64,000 nt of DNA from Hyphomicrobium sp. LHD-15. Lineage in GTDB: Bacteria; Pseudomonadota; Alphaproteobacteria; Rhizobiales; Hyphomicrobiaceae. A program made the translations under genes and the position numbers. The stretch spans positions 186,001-250,000 of the forward strand of contig NZ_JAVIFT010000005.1 in the NCBI RefSeq assembly GCF_031157355.1, in the 5' to 3' direction. This document shows positions 25,901 through 33,096 of the stretch, one piece after another. How positions within the stretch are numbered: the first letter of the stretch is position 1; each line of letters starts with the position of its first letter. The notes beneath the pieces are model-generated. The model saw only the letters and a program-made list of their open reading frames with translations, was not told where the DNA came from and searched no databases.

Positions 25901-27143
25901 GATCGGGCGCTTGCTGGTTAGCCGCATCTTGAAGGTAACCGAAGTGGCCGAGTTCTTGTTCGCCGCCTTGCCGCCCGGAGCGAACAGCGCCTCGTGGGCG
26001 AAGTGCAATTTGATCTACGGCGGGTTGCAGGCCCTACCAAATGATGACGCCCGGACGCAGGTGCTCGGAGAGCTGCGCCAGAAGCTTCCACAGGGCGAGT
26101 TTGCGCGGATCCTCCAGCTCGCGCCTTTCAACCGAAGCACTTGGACCCTTGTCGATCAGCTGGATGAGTTCCATCGGCGGACCTACTGGGACGATGTCGA
26201 ATGCGAATGGCGCTTTCAAAACGACGACGAACTCAATGAAGCCATCGAGCGCCTGCTCGCGGTCCAGCGTCCACGCGCGGCATTCGCCTGTGTACGGTAT
26301 AAACTCGATATTATCGACCCGAAACGCCTGTTTCGGCTGCTTTCGGAGATGGCAGTCCCAGGAGGGAAGGACAAGGAAGGCCAATATCGGCTGGACACCC
26401 ATCGGGTCGAGACGGCGTTTAAGCTGGTCGCCAACAGCCCGGAGCTCACGCTTGAAGAGAAGGCAAGATTGGAGTTTGCCTACCTAGATGTCCTTGCGCA
26501 TTACGGGCGCGGAAAGCACGGAGCCTCAATACCGAGCCTGGAGAAGTACGTCGAGACACACCCCGAGCTTTTCGTCCAAGCCCTTGTGTGGACTTATCGC
26601 CGGCATGAGAAGGGTGAAGATCCTCCGGAATGGCAAGTGCCAGCGGACAAAATTGAAGGCCTTGCCACACGAGGCCACCGACTTCTTGACACCATGACGC
26701 GCATCCCGGGCCATGATCACCTCGGTGTGCTTCAGCTGGATCGGCTGACGGCCTGGATTCATGAAGTGCGGCAGGCCTGCGCGGAACTTGACCGAGCCGA
26801 CGTTGCGGACATCTGCTTGGGCAAGCTCTTGTCTCATGCGCCCATCGGGAGCGACGGCGTGTGGCCGTGCGAGCCGGTGCGCCAGTTGATGGAAAACATC
26901 CAGTCAAATCACATTTCAAAGGGAGCATACACCGGTCTTTACAACGCGCGCGGCGCAACATGGCGCGATGAGGGCGGGGCGCAGGAGCGTGCATTGGCAA
27001 GCAAGTATCGCGCCTGGGCAGATGCCTTGCGCTTCTCTCACCCGTTCGTCGCGTCCACACTTCTGATGGCGATGGTCAAAACCTATGAACATGAGGCGGA
27101 TAGCGAGGATACGCGCGCCGACATTAACAAGAGATTGCAATAG
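22998..27143 (+). CDS. HigA-like HTH / PD-(D/E)XK-like / helical-repeat giant protein, candidate defence effector
   Basis: 1,381 residues. Residues about 17-90 are a HigA-type XRE HTH (HPGAYIRRTVLAP..., then GVGRPALSNFLNG and MAARLERAFGLSAQSLLDMQ). Residues about 150-260 look like a PD-(D/E)XK nuclease of the Mrr-like kind: WDG (D160), GVSGWELGT (E180), KSKADQDY (K190), then FVFVTPRRW and a W-KDVRAYDASDLEQWLE strand. The remaining ~1,100 residues are mostly helical without a Walker P-loop that I can see, ending in a conserved-looking DGVWP...EPVR and GGAQERALASKYRAWA block. It is the first gene inside attL, single and well away from phage genes. I recognise the architecture as defence-like, not a named system; function is inference. 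Confidence 0.75.
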   Translation: MSKKRPSRQSIGPEQAVHPGAYIRRTVLAPKKMSVTAAAKIVGVGRPALSNFLNGHVATTSDMAARLERAFGLSAQSLLDMQAAYDAAQARTKGTPANTRAYVPAFLDIKANDVESWATSTISARGRLPVLLRTLVNSTGVDLQKVDFPGNDDSQRPGWDGFVEANDVTPWIPRGVSGWELGTNKDIKSKADQDYGKSVEATSVADRIETTFVFVTPRRWAGKLKWVEEHRKTGQWKDVRAYDASDLEQWLEQSIAGQVWFANETQRHSRGIRSLDQCWSDWANVSEPPLVSSLFAPAIESAQRGMRARLADAPGRPTVVTADSSEEALAFLAQLFGHAGGELADYRDRVLVFDEPNILPKLAQGATNFVAVTSNREVERELARLGSNLHAILVYPRNAANVEPNIVLEPLNPIAFRTSLEEMGFDRDNIETYSKESGRSLTVLRRRMSDVPAIRTPAWVANEQTAASLIPFLLVGAWNSANTADQQILVELSNGRTYESLEKEFQHLARLNDAPVWSAGTFRGVVSKIDLLFAICGSLTREDLERYFRVAKVVLGEDDPALDIPEDQRWWKAAFQGKVREYSGALREGISETLTLLSVHGRQLLRARLGIDPELEAIKLVRGVLTPLTTRTLEANDPDLPTYAEAAPEDFLSILERDLAGATPASLGLLRPVDSGVFGSRCARTGLLWALESLAWNQDTLPRAALILARLAAIEIDDNWANKPINSLLAIFRCWMPQTAASLEQRVAVVKLLAEKFPDVAWRICVDQFSTSSQIGEYSYKPRWRTDAHGFGQPLATWAPIVSFRTQMIDMALRWKGQDRDTLCNLIEHFPDFDDGQRSIVWGLVDTWAQSGVPDMDKAIVREKIRLSIMSRRGAMRLQRRGTSIQPKRASAAYRALEPSDIVIKHEWLFRTMWVEESADERGAEDLDYHKREERVTKERVIALREILSARGIQGVFDLAEMGKAASEIGRLLVSRILKVTEVAEFLFAALPPGANSASWAKCNLIYGGLQALPNDDARTQVLGELRQKLPQGEFARILQLAPFNRSTWTLVDQLDEFHRRTYWDDVECEWRFQNDDELNEAIERLLAVQRPRAAFACVRYKLDIIDPKRLFRLLSEMAVPGGKDKEGQYRLDTHRVETAFKLVANSPELTLEEKARLEFAYLDVLAHYGRGKHGASIPSLEKYVETHPELFVQALVWTYRRHEKGEDPPEWQVPADKIEGLATRGHRLLDTMTRIPGHDHLGVLQLDRLTAWIHEVRQACAELDRADVADICLGKLLSHAPIGSDGVWPCEPVRQLMENIQSNHISKGAYTGLYNARGATWRDEGGAQERALASKYRAWADALRFSHPFVASTLLMAMVKTYEHEADSEDTRADINKRLQ

Positions 27144-27481
27144 GGCGACGAACGGCCGGACCACCTTCCTGACTTCCCGCTGACTTCCCATCAAATTTGG
27201 GAATCAATCCCCCTTCGCGCATAGCAAAACACTCTTCGAAACAGCGACATAAAATAGGAGCAGTGGGAATCAAGCATCATGGGAAGTCAGAAAATTCTGC
27301 CCCACCTAGCGGGGTTTCGCGCGCAGCGCTGCCCGCAGGCGTTTCGGGGCTGGAAGGTACCTTGGCCTCCGTGGGCGGGCCTGGGCGGCGCGGCAGCGTG
27401 CGCTTGCCTCCGAGGCCGAAGATAGACGCGCTTGCCCCCTCGCCTCTCTGCCCTGCCCCGTCAAAGCGCCGCGCAATTGCC
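27144..27481. other. Non-coding region with short repeats
   Basis: No gene seen. TGACTTCCC occurs at 27170 and 27181 and inverted (GGGAAGTCA) at 27281; TGGGAATCAA occurs at 27198 and 27264. These sit directly before the 62-bp repeat at 27303. The layout resembles a recombination or regulatory site. Confidence 0.55.
27303..27364 (+). repeat. 62-bp direct repeat, copy A
   Basis: Begins CACCTAGCGGGGTTTC; matches 33381-33442 at 59 of 62 positions (first 37 identical), same orientation. Weaker similarity extends about 30 bases further. The start also resembles CACCGCTAGCGGGG at 44998 beside attR. Confidence 0.8.
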
Positions 27482-27661
27482 TCAGAGACCGTACTTCGAC
27501 TTGGCCTTCTTCAACTCCACTTCGGCGCGCCCCGCACTCTCGCGCAGAAACCAACGCGCTTCCTTCGTCACCAGCGCACGGCAAAGGGCAGGGCGACGCT
27601 GCATCTCGCGCACTTGTTTCGGTCCCCAAAGCGGCTTGATCGATAGTCGCGCGTAATCCAT
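27482..27661 (-). CDS. Small hypothetical protein
   Basis: 59-residue basic protein (starts MDYARLSIKPLWGPKQV, ends in a Lys-rich helix). Last gene of a minus-strand row beginning with the ribbon-helix-helix gene. The frame is open further upstream to 27877, where it overlaps the preceding gene, so the start is unsure. No family recognised. Confidence 0.4.
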   Translation of the reverse strand: MDYARLSIKPLWGPKQVREMQRRPALCRALVTKEARWFLRESAGRAEVELKKAKSKYGL

Positions 27662-27761
27662 GCGCGTGAACAGAAGGTCGCCCTTTAGGCCCCCCGGGTG
27701 AATGGCGCGGCGTGTAGGAACCCTTCGCCGTCTGAGCTCTAGCGAAAACGCCAGCGTGACT

Positions 27762-27905
27762 TCAACTGCCTGCGGCACTGGATTCCGCGCTTCCGAGAAC
27801 GACGGGCGGCCGACCGGTAATCTTCTCAAACGCGAAGCTGCCGAGTACTGCGATCTTGAACGCGATGAAGAGCCCAAGACACGCCCATCCGATCCGATCA
27901 GTCAT
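27762..27905 (-). CDS. Micro-membrane protein B
   Basis: 47-residue protein: MTDRIG, then one hydrophobic helix (WACLGLFIAFKIAVLGSFAF, about 7-26) and a short polar tail. Its ATG overlaps the end of the preceding 54-codon gene by eight bases, implying translational coupling. A start four codons earlier (MLKK) is possible. Unknown function; size and topology fit holin-like, toxin-like or defence-accessory peptides. Confidence 0.6.
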   Translation of the reverse strand: MTDRIGWACLGLFIAFKIAVLGSFAFEKITGRPPVVLGSAESSAAGS

Positions 27906-28062
27906 TTTTTTCAACATTCGGGTGCCGTTGGTTGTTTCTTTCAGACCAGCGGATTGCGCGCTCCACATCCTTCTTGAACGCCCACCGGTTCGCTATCCAG
28001 CAAACCACCACGAAAGCGGCGACAGAGAACCAAATTCCCTCGCCCAAAAGCCATTCACTCAT
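27898..28062 (-). CDS. Micro-membrane protein A
   Basis: 54-residue protein too short for most gene finders: MSEWLLGEG, one transmembrane helix (WFSVAAFVVVCWIAN, about 11-25), then a strongly charged cytoplasmic tail (FKKDVERAIRWSERNNQ). It lies 33 bases downstream of the ribbon-helix-helix gene and overlaps micro-membrane protein B. No family recognised. Confidence 0.6.
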   Translation of the reverse strand: MSEWLLGEGIWFSVAAFVVVCWIANRWAFKKDVERAIRWSERNNQRHPNVEKND

Positions 28063-28095
28063 TGCCGCCCCTCGCTTCCCGATAGCTTACTGCAC

Positions 28096-28299
28096 TTATC
28101 CCTTTTTTGCTTTTCGATCTGCCTCAAGTCCTCGGACAATGAGTTCGCGGATCACTTGATTGCGGGTTGCGCCATCTTTGCGAGCGTCGACTAAAGTGTC
28201 GATCTCGGCAAGAAGCTCAGCCGGCAGGCGCAACGGCACCGTTAGGGCCATCGCTTTCTGATGGAGGGGAGGACGCCCCCTTTTGCGAGTCTCTCTCAT
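28096..28299 (-). CDS. Ribbon-helix-helix DNA-binding protein
   Basis: 67-residue CopG/MetJ-fold regulator. Basic arm MRETRKRGRPPLHQKA, beta strand MALTVPLRL, helices PAELLAEIDTLVDAR and TRNQVIRELIVRGLEADR. The start at 28299 is chosen over one 11 codons upstream. Two direct repeats ATTTTCGCATACA lie just upstream and are its likely operator. It heads an operon with two micro-membrane proteins, an arrangement reminiscent of an antitoxin/regulator with small effectors, though no toxin family is recognised. Confidence 0.75.
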   Translation of the reverse strand: MRETRKRGRPPLHQKAMALTVPLRLPAELLAEIDTLVDARKDGATRNQVIRELIVRGLEADRKAKKG

Positions 28300-28305
28300 G
28301 AACAA

Positions 28306-28363
28306 ATTTTCGCATACATAAATATACGTCACAAGCTCAAATTCATCTTGATTTTCGCATACA
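28306..28363. promoter_or_regulatory. Direct-repeat operator for the RHH protein
   Basis: ATTTTCGCATACA at 28306-28318 and again, exact, at 28351-28363, 45 bases start to start (about four helical turns), in the divergent promoter region between the RHH gene and the membrane-HTH gene. RHH proteins bind such tandem sites cooperatively. Confidence 0.65.
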
Positions 28364-28488
28364 CTTAATACACAATGCAGCTTGAGACTGGGAATGCTAT
28401 GTCCCAGAAAAGGAAAAGGCCGGCAGCTGCGCTAACAGCTCCGGCCCCGATGTCTCAAACCCCATCCGCAAAGATAAGGACTCTCGAC

Positions 28489-29595
28489 ATGAAACACTTA
28501 CCACACTTTTCTCGTCCGCTTCCAGCGGAACCCGCCGCGCTTGTCATCGCAGGCATCGCGGCGATCGCTGGCGCCCTCGGGCTCCTGGCGCTCCAAATCG
28601 TGCTCGGCCTCGAATACACCGACGGCGGCACCGCCGGCACCCGCTGGTCGATGATCGGCGCCATGGTCACGCTCGCGCTGCTGCCGGTGTTCTGCGCCAT
28701 CGCCTGGCGTACCGGTGCCCGCCTCATCGCGGGCGCGATCGGCATCTCGTTCGCCGCGTTCCTGTTCTACTCGCTGCCCGCCACATCGGGGCGCACGGGC
28801 GAGATCAAGGAGGCGAAAGCCAACATCGCCGACGACGTGGCCTCGTGGAAATCGGAGCACGACGAAAACGCCAAGCAGCTCCGATGGGCGGTGCCCGACA
28901 AGAACGCCGAATGCGCGGGGGCACCCAATCCGCTCCCGCCGAGCGGCTGGCCGAACTGCCGGCGTAAAACCGGCACGGTCACGGCGCTGCAGGAACGCCA
29001 GACGAAGCTCGAAGCCGACATCAAGGCAGCTGGGACTGCCGGCGTAACGGGCGACCTCGGCTCCACGCTGTGGGCCTGGGCGCTTTCGTGGGCGGGCTTG
29101 ACGGCCGGCGCCATCCGCAAGGGCACCGTGATCGCCTTCGCCGTCGGCCTCGATTTCGCAATCTGGTCGCTGGTGGCGCTCGGCGAGTATCTGATCGCGT
29201 TGGCGCTGCAGGTGCGGCGCGAACGGAAGGCCGAGCAAACCATTACGCTCCGTAATGCCTTGCCGGTCGATGCAGCCGGACAGTCGGATTATCCGGCGCT
29301 ACTCAGGAACGCTCCGGACACTCCGGATCGTCCGGCCGGCGGCACCAAGCCGGACCGTCCGGCGCCGAAAGGCCCGAAGCCGGACGGACGGACGGACGGA
29401 TTGAAGGGCGAGGTGCGCAGTTACGTGCTCGGCCAGATCGCGGACGGACGGAGCGTGCCGAGCAACATTTCGTTGCAGGTGATGTTCGGAGCCCCGCGGT
29501 CGACGGTGTCGGACTGGCTCGGAGAATGGGAACGCTCCGGCGTCATCCCAGCGCGCCGGACGGTCGGACGTTGCAAGGCGATCGTACCAGCGTAG
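28489..29595 (+). CDS. Membrane protein with C-terminal HTH
   Basis: About 368 residues. Four or five transmembrane helices (about 14-35, 52-72, 79-98 and two between about 195-245), a charged coiled region between them with conserved-looking Cys (AECAGAPNP...WPNCRRK), a Pro/Asp-rich linker built on CCGGAC DNA repeats, then a DNA-binding-like end: APRSTVSDWLGEWERSGVI. The start at 28489 has AAGGA upstream; in-frame ATGs at 28375 and 28399 are possible. A membrane-tethered HTH of this shape suggests a signal-responsive regulator or a plasmid/phage transfer-related protein. Not recognised further. Confidence 0.65.
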   Translation: MKHLPHFSRPLPAEPAALVIAGIAAIAGALGLLALQIVLGLEYTDGGTAGTRWSMIGAMVTLALLPVFCAIAWRTGARLIAGAIGISFAAFLFYSLPATSGRTGEIKEAKANIADDVASWKSEHDENAKQLRWAVPDKNAECAGAPNPLPPSGWPNCRRKTGTVTALQERQTKLEADIKAAGTAGVTGDLGSTLWAWALSWAGLTAGAIRKGTVIAFAVGLDFAIWSLVALGEYLIALALQVRRERKAEQTITLRNALPVDAAGQSDYPALLRNAPDTPDRPAGGTKPDRPAPKGPKPDGRTDGLKGEVRSYVLGQIADGRSVPSNISLQVMFGAPRSTVSDWLGEWERSGVIPARRTVGRCKAIVPA

Positions 29596-29671
29596 TGGGT
29601 TGGGAAAGTCCAGACTCGAACCAGACATACCGTTAGATGACTTCCCCAAAACCGCCCAGCGCCCCGGAGGC

Positions 29672-29851
29672 TCACCCCTCCGGGGCGTTTTCGCCAAGCA
29701 GTTCACTCAGCCGGAGATCCAACACCTTCTGGGCCACATCAGCAATCTCACGCGCCTCATTGCTATCTGGCCGCGCCGCAAGCCGAATGCGCGCGTCAAC
29801 ATAGACGCCCAAGGCCTCAAAAAACCTGCTTCGTTCTATTCCGTTCGCCAT
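29672..29851 (-). CDS. Small hypothetical protein
   Basis: 59-residue helical, charged protein (MANGIERSRFFEALGVYVDA...). GGAGG lies four bases before the ATG at 29851. No family recognised. It converges with the preceding membrane-HTH gene. Confidence 0.55.
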   Translation of the reverse strand: MANGIERSRFFEALGVYVDARIRLAARPDSNEAREIADVAQKVLDLRLSELLGENAPEG

Positions 29852-29866
29852 CGTGCCTCCTGTCAC

Positions 29867-30329
29867 CGCTTCAAATTGCGAATGCTCTCCACAACGCCCT
29901 GCTCCGCGACCATATAGATGCGGTTTTCGCCGCTGCCTCTATCGCATCGTTTCAAGCCGAGCGTGCCAAGTCCTCATCGTGGTTTAGGCCACGTAGCGCA
30001 TTTAAGCTTACGTTACGGCATCCGCTACGTCGGATGCCACCTCAGGGGGTCATCGAACGACAGCTGCCTTTCGAACAGATCGTCCAAGATTACCGCTGCC
30101 TGTTGAGCGTGATCGTCATCGCCTTTTTTCTCCTGCTGGAGTCACCTAGCCCAGTACTTATCGAGTGCCTTGTTGACGTACACTGACCTTGCCTCAAGGC
30201 AAGCTCCTCCGCTTCGCGAACGTCCGTTGCTATGGCACGCATGGCACCAGGCGGATCACTTGACTTGCTGGTCGGAACAATGCCGATAGGTCGAGTTCTA
30301 ATGTTCACTCGAGACATCATTGCCTTGCG
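29867..30329. other. Region without a confident gene
   Basis: 463 bases. A minus-strand frame of 75 codons from 30317 (MSRVNIRTRPIGIVPTS...) is open and divergent from the nuclease-like gene at 30330, but has no ribosome site or recognisable family, so it is only noted. No repeat or RNA gene seen. Confidence 0.45.
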
Positions 30330-31619
30330 ATGGTCCATTTCGCCAATCACATCAGCCCAGATCAACTCCCAACCGCGTTCCGCGCGTTGATGCAGATTGT
30401 TCCATGGAGTGTCTGGGAGAAGCGGATTGGAGAGCTTCGGCCTTTGATGAACCGGCTGCCGGCATGGGAGCAATATTTGCGGGAGAGGCATGGCTTAGAA
30501 TTCGCCCTTGCCGATTCTCGAGAGTATCTCAGGAACACTGGGCGGTGGCCTTGGCCGCCGCGCACTGCTGACGAGTACCGGCTTGCCGCATTCATCACGG
30601 TGCTCGTCCGAACGTTCGGAAACGTCAGCGATCCAGCGAAGCGTCGACTGGCTGGATCAATACGCAGCGCTCTGGAAAAAGATTCAGGTCTTGGACCATT
30701 GGCGTTGGAAATGAAAGCCACTGGCTTGGCGATGAGATCCGGCTTTGACGTTACGTTCCACGATCTCGAAAATGGCGGCGGATTTGATCTTCTCGCGCAG
30801 AAGGGATCTTCGCAAATCGAGATCGAGTGCAAACACATTTCGGCGGACATCGGCCGGCAGATCCATCGCCGCAAAGTGTATGAACTTGGTGATAGACTCC
30901 AGGGATTTCTGTCAAACTTGCTAGACAAATTCGACGGAGGGATGCTGGTCCGGATCAATATCCCAGGACGGCTAACAGGCAATCCTCAGCAACAGAGCGC
31001 TATTGTTCGCAATGTTATGTCTGCGGCGGGCGGCCAACCTGTTAGCGACGACACCTGCGAAGCGCAGATTGAGCGGTTCTCACTCGAGAACTCACCGTTT
31101 TCTGGAGTATCGGGGCATCTTTCGACCCTTGAGGACGTTCAGAACTTTACTGCTCGTAGATTCAATCTCGACAACGCTCATATTCTTACCCACTGGCGCC
31201 CCGGGAAGGCCGCCGTAGTTGTTCACATTGCAAGTGCGACGCCTGACAGCGTCATCGACAGACTGTTCAAACACATGATCGATGACACAAAACATCAGCT
31301 ATCAGGAACTCGGCCTGGGTGCCTATGCGTGCATCTAGCAGACCTCAGTCCGGAACAGTTGCGTGATCTAGCGAGAGCAGAAAAGTTAGGTGAAGTCACC
31401 GGCATCCGTAGAGCGATCAGCGCCTTACTGAATAGGCGTAGTCACTTGCATACGGTAGCGTTGCTGACGGACGGGGACGTCAACTTCTATCAGACGCGTA
31501 TCGGGTCTAAACGAGTGACAGAAGTGGTAGAAACTGGGCCAAGTTATGTATTTTACAATCCTGACCACCCCTCCGCAAACGACCCAGCACTAAAGCATTT
31601 GTTCGGCGGAAACTCCTAG
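30330..31619 (+). CDS. PD-(D/E)XK nuclease-like protein
   Basis: 429 residues. The N-terminal ~130 residues are helical. Residues about 138-170 read GFDVTFHDLENGGGFDLL then SSQIEIECKHIS, the standard core D153-x(12)-E166-x-K168 of PD-(D/E)XK enzymes. The C-terminal half (about 270-429) is unassigned. It lies in the cargo half of the island and overlaps the convergent SRAP gene by 30 bases. A restriction-like or phage-exclusion nuclease is plausible; no methylase is near. Start has only a weak ribosome site; ATG at 30390 is an alternative. Confidence 0.7.
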   Translation: MVHFANHISPDQLPTAFRALMQIVPWSVWEKRIGELRPLMNRLPAWEQYLRERHGLEFALADSREYLRNTGRWPWPPRTADEYRLAAFITVLVRTFGNVSDPAKRRLAGSIRSALEKDSGLGPLALEMKATGLAMRSGFDVTFHDLENGGGFDLLAQKGSSQIEIECKHISADIGRQIHRRKVYELGDRLQGFLSNLLDKFDGGMLVRINIPGRLTGNPQQQSAIVRNVMSAAGGQPVSDDTCEAQIERFSLENSPFSGVSGHLSTLEDVQNFTARRFNLDNAHILTHWRPGKAAVVVHIASATPDSVIDRLFKHMIDDTKHQLSGTRPGCLCVHLADLSPEQLRDLARAEKLGEVTGIRRAISALLNRRSHLHTVALLTDGDVNFYQTRIGSKRVTEVVETGPSYVFYNPDHPSANDPALKHLFGGNS

Positions 31620-32777
31620 TAGGTCCTGCTTGTCCATTCCGCTCTGCACGATGCGCATGCGCTCGGCCGGATAGGTCCGCACCAGACTGTACGCTGCTTC
31701 GGGGCTGCCGGTTAGCCAGGTCTCGAAGTCCTCGGGCTCGGACAGCAGTACCGGCATGCGGTCGTGCATGATGGTGGCGGTCAGCGCGTTCGGGCTTGTG
31801 GTCATGAACGCATAGACGTCGACCTCGACCGGCTCGCCGTCCTTTTTCATCGGGCCGCGGTAGCGCTTCCAGATGCCGGGGAACGCGAACAGGGAGCGCG
31901 CATCCGAATCGTAGGGCAAAGTCTCGTCAATTCCGTCGTTTAGAGCGAACCAATGCCACCCGGCGGGCGAATTCGAATCTGGCTCGCAATAGGAGGACGC
32001 CGGCACCAGGCAACGCCGCGCCTCGAAGGATGGCCGCCAGAACGGCGACGTCAGCACGGTGTCGTCGCGCACGTTGGTCACCGGCTTCGGCGCGTAGCCT
32101 TTCCGTAGCAGCGGGAAACCCCACGTCATCGGCACCAGCTCGCGCTCGCCGTCCGACGCCACGCGCACGACCGGCGCCACCGCCTTCGGAAAGATCGCCG
32201 GCATCGGCTCGAACGCATAGGCGCGGTTGTCCGAGATCTTGAACGCCCCACGCAGCGCGTCGCGGGTCTTGGTGTTGCTGTAGAGGTTGCACATGTCGCC
32301 GAACCTAATTGATCCCAGCACAGGGGAATAGTCGATCTCGCCGGCTCCCATCGCTTTGTCGGCGAGGTAATGCATGCTCAGCGGCTCGGGCCAGACGGCA
32401 GTTCCGGTCCAGCGGTAGTGTTCGTCGATCGGCGGGTATGCGAATGGCGGCTTTCCGTCCGAATTGGGCCAGCGAACCGTCGTGCGCCGGCCGCCGCAGC
32501 GCGTGCAGCGAAATCCTGTGAGCAGCTGAGATCTCAACGCCTCGCGCCCCCACCGAATGATCAGCGGCGTAAGCGGGAGCGCTGCGCAACGGCCGCATCC
32601 CGAAACTTCGCAATAGAGCCAGAACCACGCGCCACCAGCCGAGCGGATCTCTGCCAGAGTGCGTTCCGGGCTAGGCGACGTGCGGCGCGTGATGCGCAAG
32701 CGGCGCTCAAACTCGGCGCGGCGGGCCACCAGTTCCTCGGGCGTGCATTCCAGCCGATCGTCATTCCTGGATCCCAT
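31590..32777 (-). CDS. SRAP (YedK/HMCES) protein with in-frame N-terminal Cys-rich domain
   Basis: 395 codons. Residues 162-395 are a complete SRAP domain: MCNLYSNTKTRDALR, WGFPLL, then ASSYCEP and TIMHDRMPVLL, carrying the catalytic Cys, Glu and His. SRAP proteins crosslink to abasic sites in single-stranded DNA through a Cys exposed after Met removal, so the functional start is expected at 32294 (MCNLYS). The first 161 residues are a separate domain with zinc-ribbon-like CEVSGCGRC and CTRCGG. Either two proteins come from one frame or this is an unusual fusion. A LexA box lies 22 bases before the first start. Confidence 0.85.
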   Translation of the reverse strand: MGSRNDDRLECTPEELVARRAEFERRLRITRRTSPSPERTLAEIRSAGGAWFWLYCEVSGCGRCAALPLTPLIIRWGREALRSQLLTGFRCTRCGGRRTTVRWPNSDGKPPFAYPPIDEHYRWTGTAVWPEPLSMHYLADKAMGAGEIDYSPVLGSIRFGDMCNLYSNTKTRDALRGAFKISDNRAYAFEPMPAIFPKAVAPVVRVASDGERELVPMTWGFPLLRKGYAPKPVTNVRDDTVLTSPFWRPSFEARRCLVPASSYCEPDSNSPAGWHWFALNDGIDETLPYDSDARSLFAFPGIWKRYRGPMKKDGEPVEVDVYAFMTTSPNALTATIMHDRMPVLLSEPEDFETWLTGSPEAAYSLVRTYPAERMRIVQSGMDKQDLLGVSAEQML

Positions 32778-32798
32778 ACCTCCCGATTAGCACGTTTA

Positions 32799-32813
32799 GA
32801 ACGAAACGGGAAC
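32799..32813 (-). promoter_or_regulatory. LexA (SOS) box
   Basis: GAAC-N7-GAAC on the plus strand, which reads GTTC-N7-GTTC towards the SRAP gene. This is the alphaproteobacterial LexA consensus. It lies immediately upstream of the 395-codon frame at 32777. Confidence 0.8.
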
Positions 32814-32880
32814 ATTGTTGCATGGTGATCCACCAGTCCGTATACTCATCAGTGTCGGATGCGCTCTGCGTATCCGGTAT

Positions 32881-32953
32881 ATGCTCGTAGCTCAGCGGAT
32901 AGAGCGCTCGCTTGCTAAGCGAGGGGTCGTGGGTTCGATTCCCACCGGGCCCC
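32881..32953 (+). tRNA. tRNA-like gene, anticodon GCT, degenerate acceptor stem
   Basis: 73 bases fold as a class I tRNA: D-stem GCTC/GAGC, anticodon stem CTCGC/GCGAG around loop TTGCTAA (anticodon GCT, Ser), 5-base variable loop, T-stem GTGGG/CCCAC. The acceptor pairs at only five of seven positions (5' AT against CC at the end) and no CCA follows. True tRNA-Ser has a long variable arm, so this is either a decayed tRNA, a chimeric tRNA of mobile origin, or a decoy. A T-run follows at 32961. Confidence 0.6.
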
Positions 32954-33096
32954 TCTCGCTTTTTTTTGGGACTCGATTTCCTTCAGCGTCGCGTCCCAGC
33001 GCAACTTCGGCTCGTCATAGATCGCCTTATGCTCACGCTTCCTGTTCGGCCGCGAGCACTGAGCGATGCCGACCTTCCCTGCATCCGCATGAAGCG

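Noticed and set aside
29290-29400. CCGGAC tandem repeats as a regulatory element
   Set aside because: Lie in frame inside the membrane-HTH gene and encode its Pro/Asp/Gly linker.
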